NCBI RefSeq assembly: GCF_007859735.1
Contig: NZ_SIHI01000017.1
Span: 16,101-80,100, forward strand
DNA: 64,000 nucleotides
Direction: 5' to 3'
DNA from: Thalassoglobus neptunius
GTDB taxonomy: Bacteria; Planctomycetota; Planctomycetia; Planctomycetales; Planctomycetaceae
The notes beneath the pieces were generated by a model. The model saw nothing but the letters and a program-made list of their open reading frames with translations. It searched no databases and was not told the DNA's origin. Position 1 is the stretch's first letter; the number at the start of each line of letters is the position of its first letter. Positions 28,356 through 37,055 of the stretch are shown in pieces. The translations under genes and the position numbers were made by a program.

Positions 28356-28817
28356 ATGCGTACCTACAACCGAAAACCGCTCCTGAAGACTCGTCAGCGC
28401 CGCTCAGGATTTACGCTTCTCGAAGTCCTGATTGTGCTCGCAATCATCGGAGTCATCGCAGCCATGGCTGTTCCTCAATTGCTCGGTCAGGCCAATGTCG
28501 CGAACGAACGCCAAACACGTTCGGCGATTCTCAACCTGGAACAGGCAGCTGAACTCTATGCCGTGAACAATGGCTTCGAGCCACCCGCCGGTGGACAGGA
28601 TGCCATTCAGATGATGATGACCAAAGATCAGGAGTCGGGAGCGTCTGCGGTCCTCGATAAACTTCCCGTCGATGCCTGGGGAGAACCGCTGAATTACGAG
28701 TACCCCAACACCAAAGCAGATACAGATCGCCCCGCAATCTGGTCGTCAGGCAAGAACCGCCAGAACGAAAACGGTTCAGGCGATGACATCAATAACTGGG
28801 ATGACATTGCGAAATGA
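28356..28817 (+). CDS. gspG: Major pseudopilin
   Basis: The protein has 153 residues. A short basic leader ends in RRSG/FTLLEVLIVLAIIGV, so the prepilin peptidase cut falls after Gly18, with Phe+1 and the conserved Glu+5 (Glu23). The hydrophobic helix is followed by the GspG globular part. WGEPLNYEYP and the end WSSGKNRQNENGSGDDINNW resemble the calcium-binding loop of GspG. A GGAGG site precedes the start. It is the main subunit of the pseudopilus. Its stop overlaps the gspH start (ATGA), so the two are translationally coupled. Confidence 0.93.
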   Translation: MRTYNRKPLLKTRQRRSGFTLLEVLIVLAIIGVIAAMAVPQLLGQANVANERQTRSAILNLEQAAELYAVNNGFEPPAGGQDAIQMMMTKDQESGASAVLDKLPVDAWGEPLNYEYPNTKADTDRPAIWSSGKNRQNENGSGDDINNWDDIAK

Positions 28818-29497
28818 TTTGTCCGCACAGGAAATCCACCTCGCCCCAAGCAGGATCCCAACACGACTCCTCACGGTCAGCGTTCACACTTCTGGAGCTG
28901 ACCCTGGTGCTCGTGGTGATTGTTGCTTTGGCGGGGATGGCCTGGCCGCGAATCACAAGCTTTCTGCAAAGCGAGAGCTTGCTCGGAAACGTCGAGCAGG
29001 TTCGACAAATGCTCGATCATGCTCGGGTTCAAGCTGTTGAAGACGGAATCACTTACCAGTTCCGGTTTGAACCCAACGGACGAAAATTTGTTTTGCTTCC
29101 GTATGACCTGCAAGTCAGCGAAGAGCAGTCGGGCACTTCGTCCGCCACCGCTTCACAGACGTCTTCATCAGGCAGCGGGAAACGTCTTCCCTCTGTTCAC
29201 GAACTCTCAGAAGACTGTTCGTTTTACATGGAGAATTCCCTGAGCACCGGTGAAATCACGCTGACGGAACGACTCCCCGATCCCTGGCTCGAAATGCTGG
29301 CCGATGGAGTCATGCTGCGGGATGTCTCCTGGGCACCTCCCATCATTTATTCCCCAGATGGATCTGCAACGGATGGCAGCGTGACGATCATCGATGAAGA
29401 TCGTCGCGTCATCACTCTCTCTGTCAGAGGGTTAACCGGAACTGTTGTGACGTCTCGCCTTGCTGTCCTTCCGGAGACCTATGGTGCGATGCGTTAA
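28814..29497 (+). CDS. gspH: Minor pseudopilin, GspH-like
   Basis: The protein has 227 residues and starts in the ATGA overlap with gspG. The class III leader ends RSA/FTLLELTLVLVVIVALAGM: Glu+5 is present, but the residue before the cut is Ala23 instead of Gly. The globular part (about 60-227) has the GspH-like strand EDGITYQFRFEPNGRKFVLLPY and a Ser/Thr-rich loop (TSSATASQTSSSGSGK). Assigned to position H by order (G-H-I-J-K) and by its long N-helix; a FimT-like pseudopilin is the alternative name. Confidence 0.8.
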   Translation: MICPHRKSTSPQAGSQHDSSRSAFTLLELTLVLVVIVALAGMAWPRITSFLQSESLLGNVEQVRQMLDHARVQAVEDGITYQFRFEPNGRKFVLLPYDLQVSEEQSGTSSATASQTSSSGSGKRLPSVHELSEDCSFYMENSLSTGEITLTERLPDPWLEMLADGVMLRDVSWAPPIIYSPDGSATDGSVTIIDEDRRVITLSVRGLTGTVVTSRLAVLPETYGAMR

Positions 29498-29984
29498 CCG
29501 GACATCTCTGAATCGAATTCTATTCTGCGAACAGCGACGTGAAGATTCTGCACTCACTCGCAGCGTCTCGAACACCAACGCGCTGAGATCCGGGATTTCG
29601 CTCTTCGAAGTCGTTCTCGCACTCGCGATTTTTCTGGGTGCCACAGCGGTTATCACTCAAATTCTGAAGAACGGAAGCACCGCCGCGATTCGATCTCAAC
29701 TCGTCTCCGAAGCTGTTCTTCGCTGCGAACGACGGCTGAACGAAGTTTCTTCAGGTGTGTTGCCCGCTCAGTCCGTTCAAGGGGCATCGTTCGACGATGA
29801 CCCGAACTGGTCCTGGACCCTAAACGTCACCGAAACCGGGATTCCATATCTGCTCGAACTGGAGATGATCGTTGAGCAGACGAATTCGCAGGGAGAAATC
29901 GCTGCTTCCTATCGCCTGAACCGGCTCTTGCGCGATCCACTCGTTTTCGAAGAAGCAGCTCTTGCATCTGAGGAGGAACTATGA
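29481..29984 (+). CDS. gspI: Minor pseudopilin, GspI-like
   Basis: The protein has 167 residues from ATG 29481, which has CCGGAG 8 bases upstream and overlaps the end of gspH by 17 bases. An unusually long 38-residue leader precedes the cleavage site RSG/ISLFEVVLALAIFLG (Ile+1, Glu+5). The short globular domain ends in RLNRLLRDPLVFEE. Size and gene order fit GspI. Its stop codon overlaps the gspJ start (ATGA at 29981-29984). Confidence 0.78.
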   Translation: MVRCVNRTSLNRILFCEQRREDSALTRSVSNTNALRSGISLFEVVLALAIFLGATAVITQILKNGSTAAIRSQLVSEAVLRCERRLNEVSSGVLPAQSVQGASFDDDPNWSWTLNVTETGIPYLLELEMIVEQTNSQGEIAASYRLNRLLRDPLVFEEAALASEEEL

Positions 29985-30853
29985 AACTCCTCCGACCATC
30001 AATCCGAAACAACTCGCCCCGCGCTGGCTTTTCGCTGATCGAAGTCCTCATCGCACTTGCACTGACGGTATTGCTGCTCAGCGCAGTTTACTCAGCAGTG
30101 GGACTCCATCTCCGGTTTCAGGTCGCAGGCCGAGATCAAATTCATCGAGCCCAACTCATCCGGGCACTGGTCCGAAAATTCGACAGCGACATCGCTGCGC
30201 TGGCCTTTACCATCGAAGAGGAAGAAAGCGCGACCACAGAAACCGACGACTCGACTTCGGAAGAAACAACCACTGACACCACTCTCGATTCTCTCAGCTC
30301 GGAAACGATTCCGCTCCCATTCGGGCTGGTTGGCACCTCGGAATACGTTCACCTGTGTGTCAGCAAACCGATTCGAGAATTGACTTACGAAAGTCTTGCC
30401 ACCGGAGTCACCGAGAACGGCAGAACGACGGATCTCGCGACCGTGACCTGGGGAACGGGTCCGATCGATCCCGCATTCCTGATCGACCCAACTCAGCCCG
30501 GACACAGCAACGAAGCAAACGACGCACTCGACCGTCGTCCACTGACCGGGCTCGGACGCCGCGTCATCGATTTTTACGCCTTTGATTCCGCGACAGATAC
30601 TCTCACGGAGTACGACATCCTCGCTCCGGAAATCACTGAGGTACAATTCAGCTACTTCGACGGAGTCGCCTGGGTCGACTCATGGGACAGCCGCACGCTT
30701 GGTTCGCTCCCTCGTGCAATCCTCGTCACATACGGACTCTGGCAGACCCCAACGACCAGTTCGTCTTCTCGCGGTACTTCTCAAGCAGAAGGATCAGTCT
30801 TTCCGGTCGAACACCTGTTCCATCTTCCCATGTCAATTCCGATCTTTGAATAG
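29981..30853 (+). CDS. gspJ: Minor pseudopilin, GspJ-like
   Basis: The protein has 290 residues. The leader ends RAG/FSLIEVLIALALTVLLLSAVYS with Glu+5 (Glu21). The domain that follows is larger than GspJ of model systems and contains an acidic Thr/Glu-rich insertion (EEEESATTETDDSTSEETT) near residues 70-95. The segment ITEVQFSYFDGVAWVDSWDS matches the typical C-terminal GspJ motif. It starts within the gspI stop (ATGA) and is followed 62 bases later by gspK. Confidence 0.82.
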   Translation: MKLLRPSIRNNSPRAGFSLIEVLIALALTVLLLSAVYSAVGLHLRFQVAGRDQIHRAQLIRALVRKFDSDIAALAFTIEEEESATTETDDSTSEETTTDTTLDSLSSETIPLPFGLVGTSEYVHLCVSKPIRELTYESLATGVTENGRTTDLATVTWGTGPIDPAFLIDPTQPGHSNEANDALDRRPLTGLGRRVIDFYAFDSATDTLTEYDILAPEITEVQFSYFDGVAWVDSWDSRTLGSLPRAILVTYGLWQTPTTSSSSRGTSQAEGSVFPVEHLFHLPMSIPIFE

Positions 30854-30915
30854 AAAACGTTTATGGAACCCTGCGAGTTTTAACTCGTCAAAATAATAAC
30901 ACGTTCAGAAACAAC

Positions 30916-32619
30916 ATGATGAAATCACTTCACCAATTTGAGCAGCGAACCACAAACCGCGAGGGAAGTGCGCTCATCGTTGTTCTGGTGGTCATCGTGA
31001 TGCTCAGCCTCGGTGCATATACATTCTCTGAGTTAATGATCACCGAGTATCAAGCGGCCGACACTTACGGGCGGCAGGTTCGAGCGCAACTCTGGGCCGA
31101 ATCGGGTGTCGAATACGTCACAACTCTTCTCACTCCCGACGGGGGCGGATTCGACAACAACCTGTACGACAACTCATCGCTGTTCCACATGGCGATGGAC
31201 TCAGACGGCGGGTTTGCGATCGTCGCGCCGTTGGAAAACTATACTTCCACAGCCGCGACCGGTCAGACAACAAGTTCGGGCCTTCGCTTTGGTCTTGTGG
31301 ATGAATGTGCAAAATTGAATGTCAACGTTCTCGCCAAATTCGATCCGGAATCGGGCTTCGGTCGAGACTTGCTGCTTGGGCTTCCCAATATGACAGAAGA
31401 TGTGGCCGACGCCATTCTCGACTGGATCGACGAAGACGATGAGCCTCGCGAGTTCGGAGCAGAAGCGGACAGCTATTCACTGGTCATTCCCCGGAACGGT
31501 CCCATCAGTTCGCTCGAAGAATTGCTCCTGGTGATGGGTGTCGATCCGTTCTTAATGTATGGAGAAGACGGGAACCGCAACGGCGTTCTTGATCCCAATG
31601 AGGACGATGCCGATCAGTCACTCCCCTACGACAATGCAGACGGAGTTCTTGATCTGGGCTGGTCCGCACATCTCACCGTGTCGAGTAAAGAAGGGAACTT
31701 CCGGCACGCCTACGACCGGTTTGGCGAGGAACGCTTAAACGTCAACGAGCCCCTTCTAACCGATCTTTATGATTTGCTCGAAGAAGAATACGGAACCGAC
31801 ATCGCAACGTTCATAACTGCGTATCGTCTCAAAGGACCGGCAACGGATGAGACACTTGGAGTCGACCTCGACGACATCGCGATGGAAGTGCTCGTTCCGG
31901 ATGAAAACCCGCTCATTGGTTTCGGTGACTCTGAGTCGACTGGTGATCTCGCCACTGATGAAGCACTTGCCGATGCTGCGGAAGGCGTCGCTGATGCTCT
32001 CTTCTCAGGTGATGGCGGAGCTGTAACTCGCGGGGGCATGGATCTCACCGAAGGAGCGAGCACGGAAATCAACTCACTCTTTGAATTGATCGATGCAGAA
32101 GTTGTCGTCGAAATCGAAGGTCGGGAAACCACTCTCACCAGCCCGTGGACAAGCGATCCCGGGCTGTTACAAGAATCACTCCCTGATTTAATGGACTCGC
32201 TGACGGTTACGACTCAAAGTGAAATCATCGGACGGCTGAACATCAATCAGGCACGTCCCGAAGTTCTCATGGGAATTCCCGGGATTCCGGAGGATCTTCC
32301 CGGACTCATCGTCGCGACGAGAGAACGACTCGCCAACGATTCCAGTCAGCTGGCCACGTCCGGCTGGCTCCTGACGCGGGGACTTGTTGACCTGGAAACA
32401 ATGCGCCTTCTTGACGGATTTATCACCACGCGCGGTGATGTCATGAGTATGCAAGTCATCGGTTACGCCGATCGCGGAGGTCCAATCACGCGGATTGAAG
32501 CGGTCGTCGATGCCAGCCAGGAAATCCCTCAAGTGATCTCACAACGTGTCCTGACCGAACTGGGGCCAGGTTACCGAAGAGACCAATTGCCGGCGTTCGG
32601 GCAGGATGCCAATCCGTAA
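30916..32619 (+). CDS. gspK: Minor pseudopilin, GspK-like
   Basis: The protein has 567 residues, large for GspK (about 300-350). The N-terminus EGSALIVVLVVIVMLSLGAY has the hydrophobic helix without Glu+5, as usual in GspK. FGLVDECAKLNVN, then LPNMTEDVADAILDWIDEDDEPREFGAE is the conserved helix-hairpin-helix segment with the NxxDW-type core. GRLNINQARPEVLMGIPGIPED near residue 440 is a second helix-hairpin-helix (SAM-like) domain. An Ala/Asp-rich insertion lies between the two. GspK caps the pseudopilus tip together with I and J. Confidence 0.88.
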   Translation: MMKSLHQFEQRTTNREGSALIVVLVVIVMLSLGAYTFSELMITEYQAADTYGRQVRAQLWAESGVEYVTTLLTPDGGGFDNNLYDNSSLFHMAMDSDGGFAIVAPLENYTSTAATGQTTSSGLRFGLVDECAKLNVNVLAKFDPESGFGRDLLLGLPNMTEDVADAILDWIDEDDEPREFGAEADSYSLVIPRNGPISSLEELLLVMGVDPFLMYGEDGNRNGVLDPNEDDADQSLPYDNADGVLDLGWSAHLTVSSKEGNFRHAYDRFGEERLNVNEPLLTDLYDLLEEEYGTDIATFITAYRLKGPATDETLGVDLDDIAMEVLVPDENPLIGFGDSESTGDLATDEALADAAEGVADALFSGDGGAVTRGGMDLTEGASTEINSLFELIDAEVVVEIEGRETTLTSPWTSDPGLLQESLPDLMDSLTVTTQSEIIGRLNINQARPEVLMGIPGIPEDLPGLIVATRERLANDSSQLATSGWLLTRGLVDLETMRLLDGFITTRGDVMSMQVIGYADRGGPITRIEAVVDASQEIPQVISQRVLTELGPGYRRDQLPAFGQDANP

Positions 32620-32746
32620 CGATATCAAAGACCTTCGTATGAACACTTTCGAAATTTGACGACCCGGAATCGGGTTCGAACAATTTCCACTGCCATCTAT
32701 TTTCATTGCCATCTGACTGCCAGACGTCAACCTGAGACCGAATTCC

Positions 32747-34237
32747 ATGTCCACAAAACTCATTGTCGAATGGTCCCGCTATGCAACAAGATTTTTGCAG
32801 GCTGACACGTCAGGCCGTGTCTCTCATGTTGCAGAGTTTTCGCACGATCAGCTGAACGACATGACGACACCGGCGGACGAAATCGCCGACTCGCTCTCCT
32901 CCTGGATGAAGAGTTCGGGAGTCACCGCCGGACCTGCGACTCTGCTTCTGCCACGAGAGTCTGTCGTGGCTCGCTTGTTACAGCTCCCGCAAGCTCCTCC
33001 GGAAGAAATTCCCGATCTCGTCCGTTTTCAGGCAGCTGCCAAGTCAGCCATGCCGATCGACGACCTCGCCTTCGACTACTTACCTGTGCATGGAGATTCC
33101 AGCCACGACAGTCATGCTGTCTTGACGATCTCGACCGAAAAACGACAGCTCACGCGAATCCAGAACGTCCTCCGGTCGATCGGTATCGAAGTTGAGCGGG
33201 TCACCGTTTCTCCCCTCGCCATCGCGAATGTGGTCCATCAATTTTCGAATGCAAGCCTCGGCAGCGATGAACCAGAAATGGTCATCTACCAGCGAGGCCT
33301 TGATCTCGAAATCTCGATTTTCGATCGCCGATCTCTCGTCTTCAGTCACAGCATCAATCTGCCTGACACCGATCACCTGAAACCACTTGAGAGCGCGCTC
33401 ACCCGTTCGATTGTCGCACTCAATCAAACTCATCCGAACGTCTCCATCGATCGATGTTTTCTCGTCGGCAGCCACACTGACGACTCGATTCGCACGTTCC
33501 TCGAACAACGCTTTCGTGGAAACGTCCAGCATGTCTCAATCGACGAAGCTCATAGCCGCAGCCACGACATCGCCGGATTCGAACCGCTCATCGGAGCGGC
33601 CATTCCTCCGCCGGAACAAGACCTCTCCGTCGACTTGATTCATCCTCGAAAGAGAATCGAGAAACCAGACCGAAGCCGGCTCTATTGGACTGTCGGCGGA
33701 GTGCTCGCAGCTTCCGCCCTGCTCTTGGGATACTTTGTCTTTCGCTCGCAGAAACTCAATCTCGAAGCGAGTATCGTAGACATTGATTCAAAGATCTTCC
33801 AGATCAACAAGGTCCTGGAGGCGGGCAAACCAACGATGAATGCGTTCAGCAATATCGATCAGTGGCAACTTGGAGATGCCCCTCCGATCGACTCGTGGAA
33901 CTCGTTGCGAAATTCATTTCCCGGCACCGATCGAGTCTATCTGAGCGAACTCCGGTTCTCACCACTCAGTGATCCTGCATTCAGCGCCCAGTTCAAGGGA
34001 ATTGGATTCGCCAAGCAGCGATCGGACATCGAACAACTCGCAGACTTGCTGGTTCGAAATGGCTTCGAAGTGATTCCGACAACACCCCGAAACAGCGGGA
34101 TTGACCCAGACTATCCATTCACATTCGATATGGATGTGAAACAGATCCGTGTGATCACATTGCCTCCGTCCAAGGAAGAAGAGGCCGTCGAAACGGCTCA
34201 GTCAGAAGCAGACGCAGCGAGCCCGTCGAAGTCCTGA
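32747..34237 (+). CDS. gspL: GspL / PilM-PilN fusion-like assembly protein
   Basis: The protein has 496 residues. The N-terminal 300 residues have the actin-like PilM/GspL cytoplasmic fold (LIVEWSRYATRFLQ at the start, then TLLLPRESVVARLLQLP, then RFQAAAKSAMPIDDLAFDYLPV). One membrane helix at about 312-333 (YWTVGGVLAASALLLGYFVF) is followed by a coiled segment and a periplasmic PilN-like ferredoxin domain. This is the layout of GspL, which links GspE to the inner membrane. The C-terminus ends in a short Glu/Ala/Ser tail. Confidence 0.8.
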   Translation: MSTKLIVEWSRYATRFLQADTSGRVSHVAEFSHDQLNDMTTPADEIADSLSSWMKSSGVTAGPATLLLPRESVVARLLQLPQAPPEEIPDLVRFQAAAKSAMPIDDLAFDYLPVHGDSSHDSHAVLTISTEKRQLTRIQNVLRSIGIEVERVTVSPLAIANVVHQFSNASLGSDEPEMVIYQRGLDLEISIFDRRSLVFSHSINLPDTDHLKPLESALTRSIVALNQTHPNVSIDRCFLVGSHTDDSIRTFLEQRFRGNVQHVSIDEAHSRSHDIAGFEPLIGAAIPPPEQDLSVDLIHPRKRIEKPDRSRLYWTVGGVLAASALLLGYFVFRSQKLNLEASIVDIDSKIFQINKVLEAGKPTMNAFSNIDQWQLGDAPPIDSWNSLRNSFPGTDRVYLSELRFSPLSDPAFSAQFKGIGFAKQRSDIEQLADLLVRNGFEVIPTTPRNSGIDPDYPFTFDMDVKQIRVITLPPSKEEEAVETAQSEADAASPSKS

Positions 34238-34302
34238 AGAACGACAGCTTGATCACACGCAAAACTTTCATGACGTCACAGTCTTTCAATTGAGTTCATA
34301 TC

Positions 34303-36207
34303 ATGCAGCAGCGTGAAAAAATACTGGCAATTCTTTTGGGTGGAGTGGTCCTCTTTTGGTTCGGCATGCCGATCTTCAAGGGCTATTTCGTCGAACCTCT
34401 GAATCAACTGGAAGCTCAAGAGAGCACCCGGATGCAAGAGTCTCGGACGAAAATGGCTCAACAGATCGAACTTGCAAAACAGGGCAAAGCTCTCGAAGAC
34501 TGGAAACGGATCAGTCTGCCGCCAAAACCGACGGATGCTCACCGTCTTTATCAGGATTGGTTGACAGATATCGCACTGATGTCGGGATTCACAAACCCTC
34601 GATTCACACTCGAGAACCGGTCACAAAAAGATGACACCTACGTTCGCATTCCGGTCAAAATTGAAGCCGAAGCGACTCTTCAGGAGGTCGCTCAGTTTCT
34701 CGATCGCTTCGAGTCAGTGGATCTCCTGCAGAGGATTTCCAAGTGCGATGTGACCAGCCCGGTTTCTGAGGGAAACCCCAAGCTGAAAGTGACTCTCACA
34801 GCTGAAGGCCTGTCCATTCAGTCTGCCGAAGATCGCAACGAACTGTTTCCGCAAGTTCCCCTCGAAGAAGAGCTCGGAAAAGAACAGACACGGCTCACTC
34901 TCTTAAACACCCCCGAAGACTTCCCCACAACGGTTCCATTTCGAATTCGGATCGGCGACGAATTCTGCAACGTCACCGAAATGGTCGACAATGAATGGAC
35001 TCTGCAGCGAGGGGTCGCAAAGACATTTGCCAATGATCATCCTGCCGGAACATCAATCGAGCTCTTTCCAATCTCGACGAAGAAAGGATCCGACCAGCGG
35101 GCTGTTCAGAACATGTGGAGTCAGTCCTTCTTTACGAAGCCGGCTCCTTCCGTCGAATACGAACCGCAGCTCGCCGATCGAGAAACTCCCACAGCCATTC
35201 GAGGACGCAAGTTCGAACATCAACTGAAGGTCACCGGATGGAATCCAGCGTTCGGACAACCACGCTACACGCTCATCAATGGTCCCGAAGGATTGGACAT
35301 CGATGAACGTTCCGGGACGATCAGCTGGCCCGTCAGCACCTCCGTCGAAACTGGAGACCTGATGATTGAAGCGGCCGTTTGGGGTTCTGCAAGCAAAGAA
35401 GCTGGCTTCACCGACACACTCAATCTGAAAGTCCGGGACCCGAACGAGGCCCCCGTGATTGATGGCCCGAAGTCACTCACGTTTTACCTCGGCCGAGAAT
35501 CTGTTGTGCCCGTTTCCGCACACGATCCGGACGCCGACAGCAGCCTGCTCACGTACTCCATCGCAAACGGTCCACAGGGAATGACCATCGATTCCAGAAC
35601 AGGCACGATTCGCTGGAAGCCGCCGGAATCAATGGAAACAGAAGCTTCGTCTGTTCAAGTGACCGCCACAGATGCCGATCCGGACGAAGAACACCGCGCA
35701 TCGACAACCGTCACAATTCCGATTTCTGTTGAAGAAGACTCTGCACGATTCGCCTACCTCACAGCAAGTTTTACTCGCTCAAACGGGGAAGATCAGGTGA
35801 TGAAGGAAGCCTGGATTTTCGACCGCGCAACCAACACCCGGACCACTTTGCACGAAGGGGATCAGTTCCGAATCTCTGATTTCGATATGACTGTCGCTGA
35901 AATCGGCCCGGACTACATCAAAGTGCGAAGAAACGGCGGGCTGTATCAACTCAACTTCGAACAACCGCTGGTGATGATGACGCAGCTGGCAGTTGCTGAT
36001 CAAGATTACAATCCGGTTCCGGTCGATGAACCGAACGAACCAGAGCCAGCCGACCCACCTGCGACCACAAACGAAGCGGAACCGGCTGAACCGGCCGCGA
36101 CCGACACACCGACTCAACCTGAAGCGTCGGACGAAGCAGACGCCGATGAAACCACTGAAGAATCCACCGACGAGAAACCCGCTGACGAAACCGATTCGGT
36201 CAGCTAA
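34303..36207 (+). CDS. GspM/PilO-like protein with Ig/cadherin-like repeats
   Basis: The protein has 634 residues. A membrane helix at about 7-24 and a coiled stretch are followed by a PilO/GspM-like domain (about 60-180: YQDWLTDIALMSGFTNPRFTLE, LQEVAQFLDRFESVDLLQRI). Then come a segment of about 80 residues with VPFRIRIGDEFCNVTEM and two cadherin/dystroglycan-type (He_PIG-like) domains (about 285-470) with the repeated pattern GPEGLDIDERSGTISW and GPQGMTIDSRTGTIRW. A PilP-like strand set may follow (RISDFDMTVAEIGPDYIKVRRNG), then an acidic Pro/Glu/Ala tail. The fusion of an assembly platform protein with Ig-like domains is unusual. Confidence 0.72.
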   Translation: MQQREKILAILLGGVVLFWFGMPIFKGYFVEPLNQLEAQESTRMQESRTKMAQQIELAKQGKALEDWKRISLPPKPTDAHRLYQDWLTDIALMSGFTNPRFTLENRSQKDDTYVRIPVKIEAEATLQEVAQFLDRFESVDLLQRISKCDVTSPVSEGNPKLKVTLTAEGLSIQSAEDRNELFPQVPLEEELGKEQTRLTLLNTPEDFPTTVPFRIRIGDEFCNVTEMVDNEWTLQRGVAKTFANDHPAGTSIELFPISTKKGSDQRAVQNMWSQSFFTKPAPSVEYEPQLADRETPTAIRGRKFEHQLKVTGWNPAFGQPRYTLINGPEGLDIDERSGTISWPVSTSVETGDLMIEAAVWGSASKEAGFTDTLNLKVRDPNEAPVIDGPKSLTFYLGRESVVPVSAHDPDADSSLLTYSIANGPQGMTIDSRTGTIRWKPPESMETEASSVQVTATDADPDEEHRASTTVTIPISVEEDSARFAYLTASFTRSNGEDQVMKEAWIFDRATNTRTTLHEGDQFRISDFDMTVAEIGPDYIKVRRNGGLYQLNFEQPLVMMTQLAVADQDYNPVPVDEPNEPEPADPPATTNEAEPAEPAATDTPTQPEASDEADADETTEESTDEKPADETDSVS

Positions 36208-36296
36208 TAACTCGTCGAATCTCGCTCACGTCCATTTCAAAGATGAAAACTCATCGCGCAACGACTCCAGACTCTTCCTATTGACGGTCGACTCGA

Positions 36297-37019
36297 GTGC
36301 AGAGAAACCCTCAGAATGTTATCGATGAGAGTGGCTGGGAATTGATTCCCGGTGCGTATGGTCCGGAGCATCTTTCACGAATTTCAGAATCCCTCGAGCG
36401 AATCGTCAATCTTCAGGACTCCGCTGTTCGTCAAAGTGACGGAGCAGTCTACGCCGCCCGCAACGTCTTACAGCTTGTCCCCAACCTTCCCGAGCTTTGG
36501 CCCGCTCGAGTGATTGTGCAACGTCTGAAAGACGTGCTTGGCCCCCGTTGTGGATTGGTCAGAGCACTCTACTTTGACAAACCACCCCAGCAGACTTGGG
36601 CACTTCCATGGCACAAAGACCTCCTCATCGCCATCGAGTCCGGAAGTCCAAAAGCGGAAAACTACTCACGTCCTCGACTTCGTGCTGGTGTGCTGCACAC
36701 TGAACCACCCATCGAAGTACTACAGTCTATGCTCACTGTCAGAATTCATCTCGATCCAACGACCGAAACGAACGGATGCCTGCGAGTCCTCTCGGGATCA
36801 CATCAGTCGGGAAAAGAGTTGATCATCGACGGTTATCCGATGAAATCAATTCATTCTCGGCCAGGAGATGTCCTCTTAATGCGCCCTCTTCTGGTTCATG
36901 CCAGTGGGCGATCGAAGCCGGAATGCCAAGACCACCGGCGCATTCTGCATTTGGAGTTCGCAGCACATGAGCAACTCCCGGCAGGAGTTCGCTGGCACAC
37001 GTTTCATCGTGTCGACTGA
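36297..37019 (+). CDS. Phytanoyl-CoA dioxygenase family protein
   Basis: The protein has 240 residues and starts at GTG 36297. It is an Fe(II)/2-oxoglutarate oxygenase-fold protein: WHKD at 105-108 gives the HxD iron ligands (His106, Asp108), His201 in LLVHAS is the distal ligand, and Arg214 or Arg215 in HRRILHLEF would bind 2-oxoglutarate. SMLTVRIHLDPTTETNGCLRVLSGSH is typical of the PhyH family. It would catalyse a hydroxylation; the substrate is unknown. It converges with the OYE-type gene and shows no operon link with the secretion genes just upstream. Confidence 0.85.
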   Translation: MQRNPQNVIDESGWELIPGAYGPEHLSRISESLERIVNLQDSAVRQSDGAVYAARNVLQLVPNLPELWPARVIVQRLKDVLGPRCGLVRALYFDKPPQQTWALPWHKDLLIAIESGSPKAENYSRPRLRAGVLHTEPPIEVLQSMLTVRIHLDPTTETNGCLRVLSGSHQSGKELIIDGYPMKSIHSRPGDVLLMRPLLVHASGRSKPECQDHRRILHLEFAAHEQLPAGVRWHTFHRVD

Positions 37020-37055
37020 GCGAAACTTTCTTTCTGCAGCGCCCCGTCTATTCCG

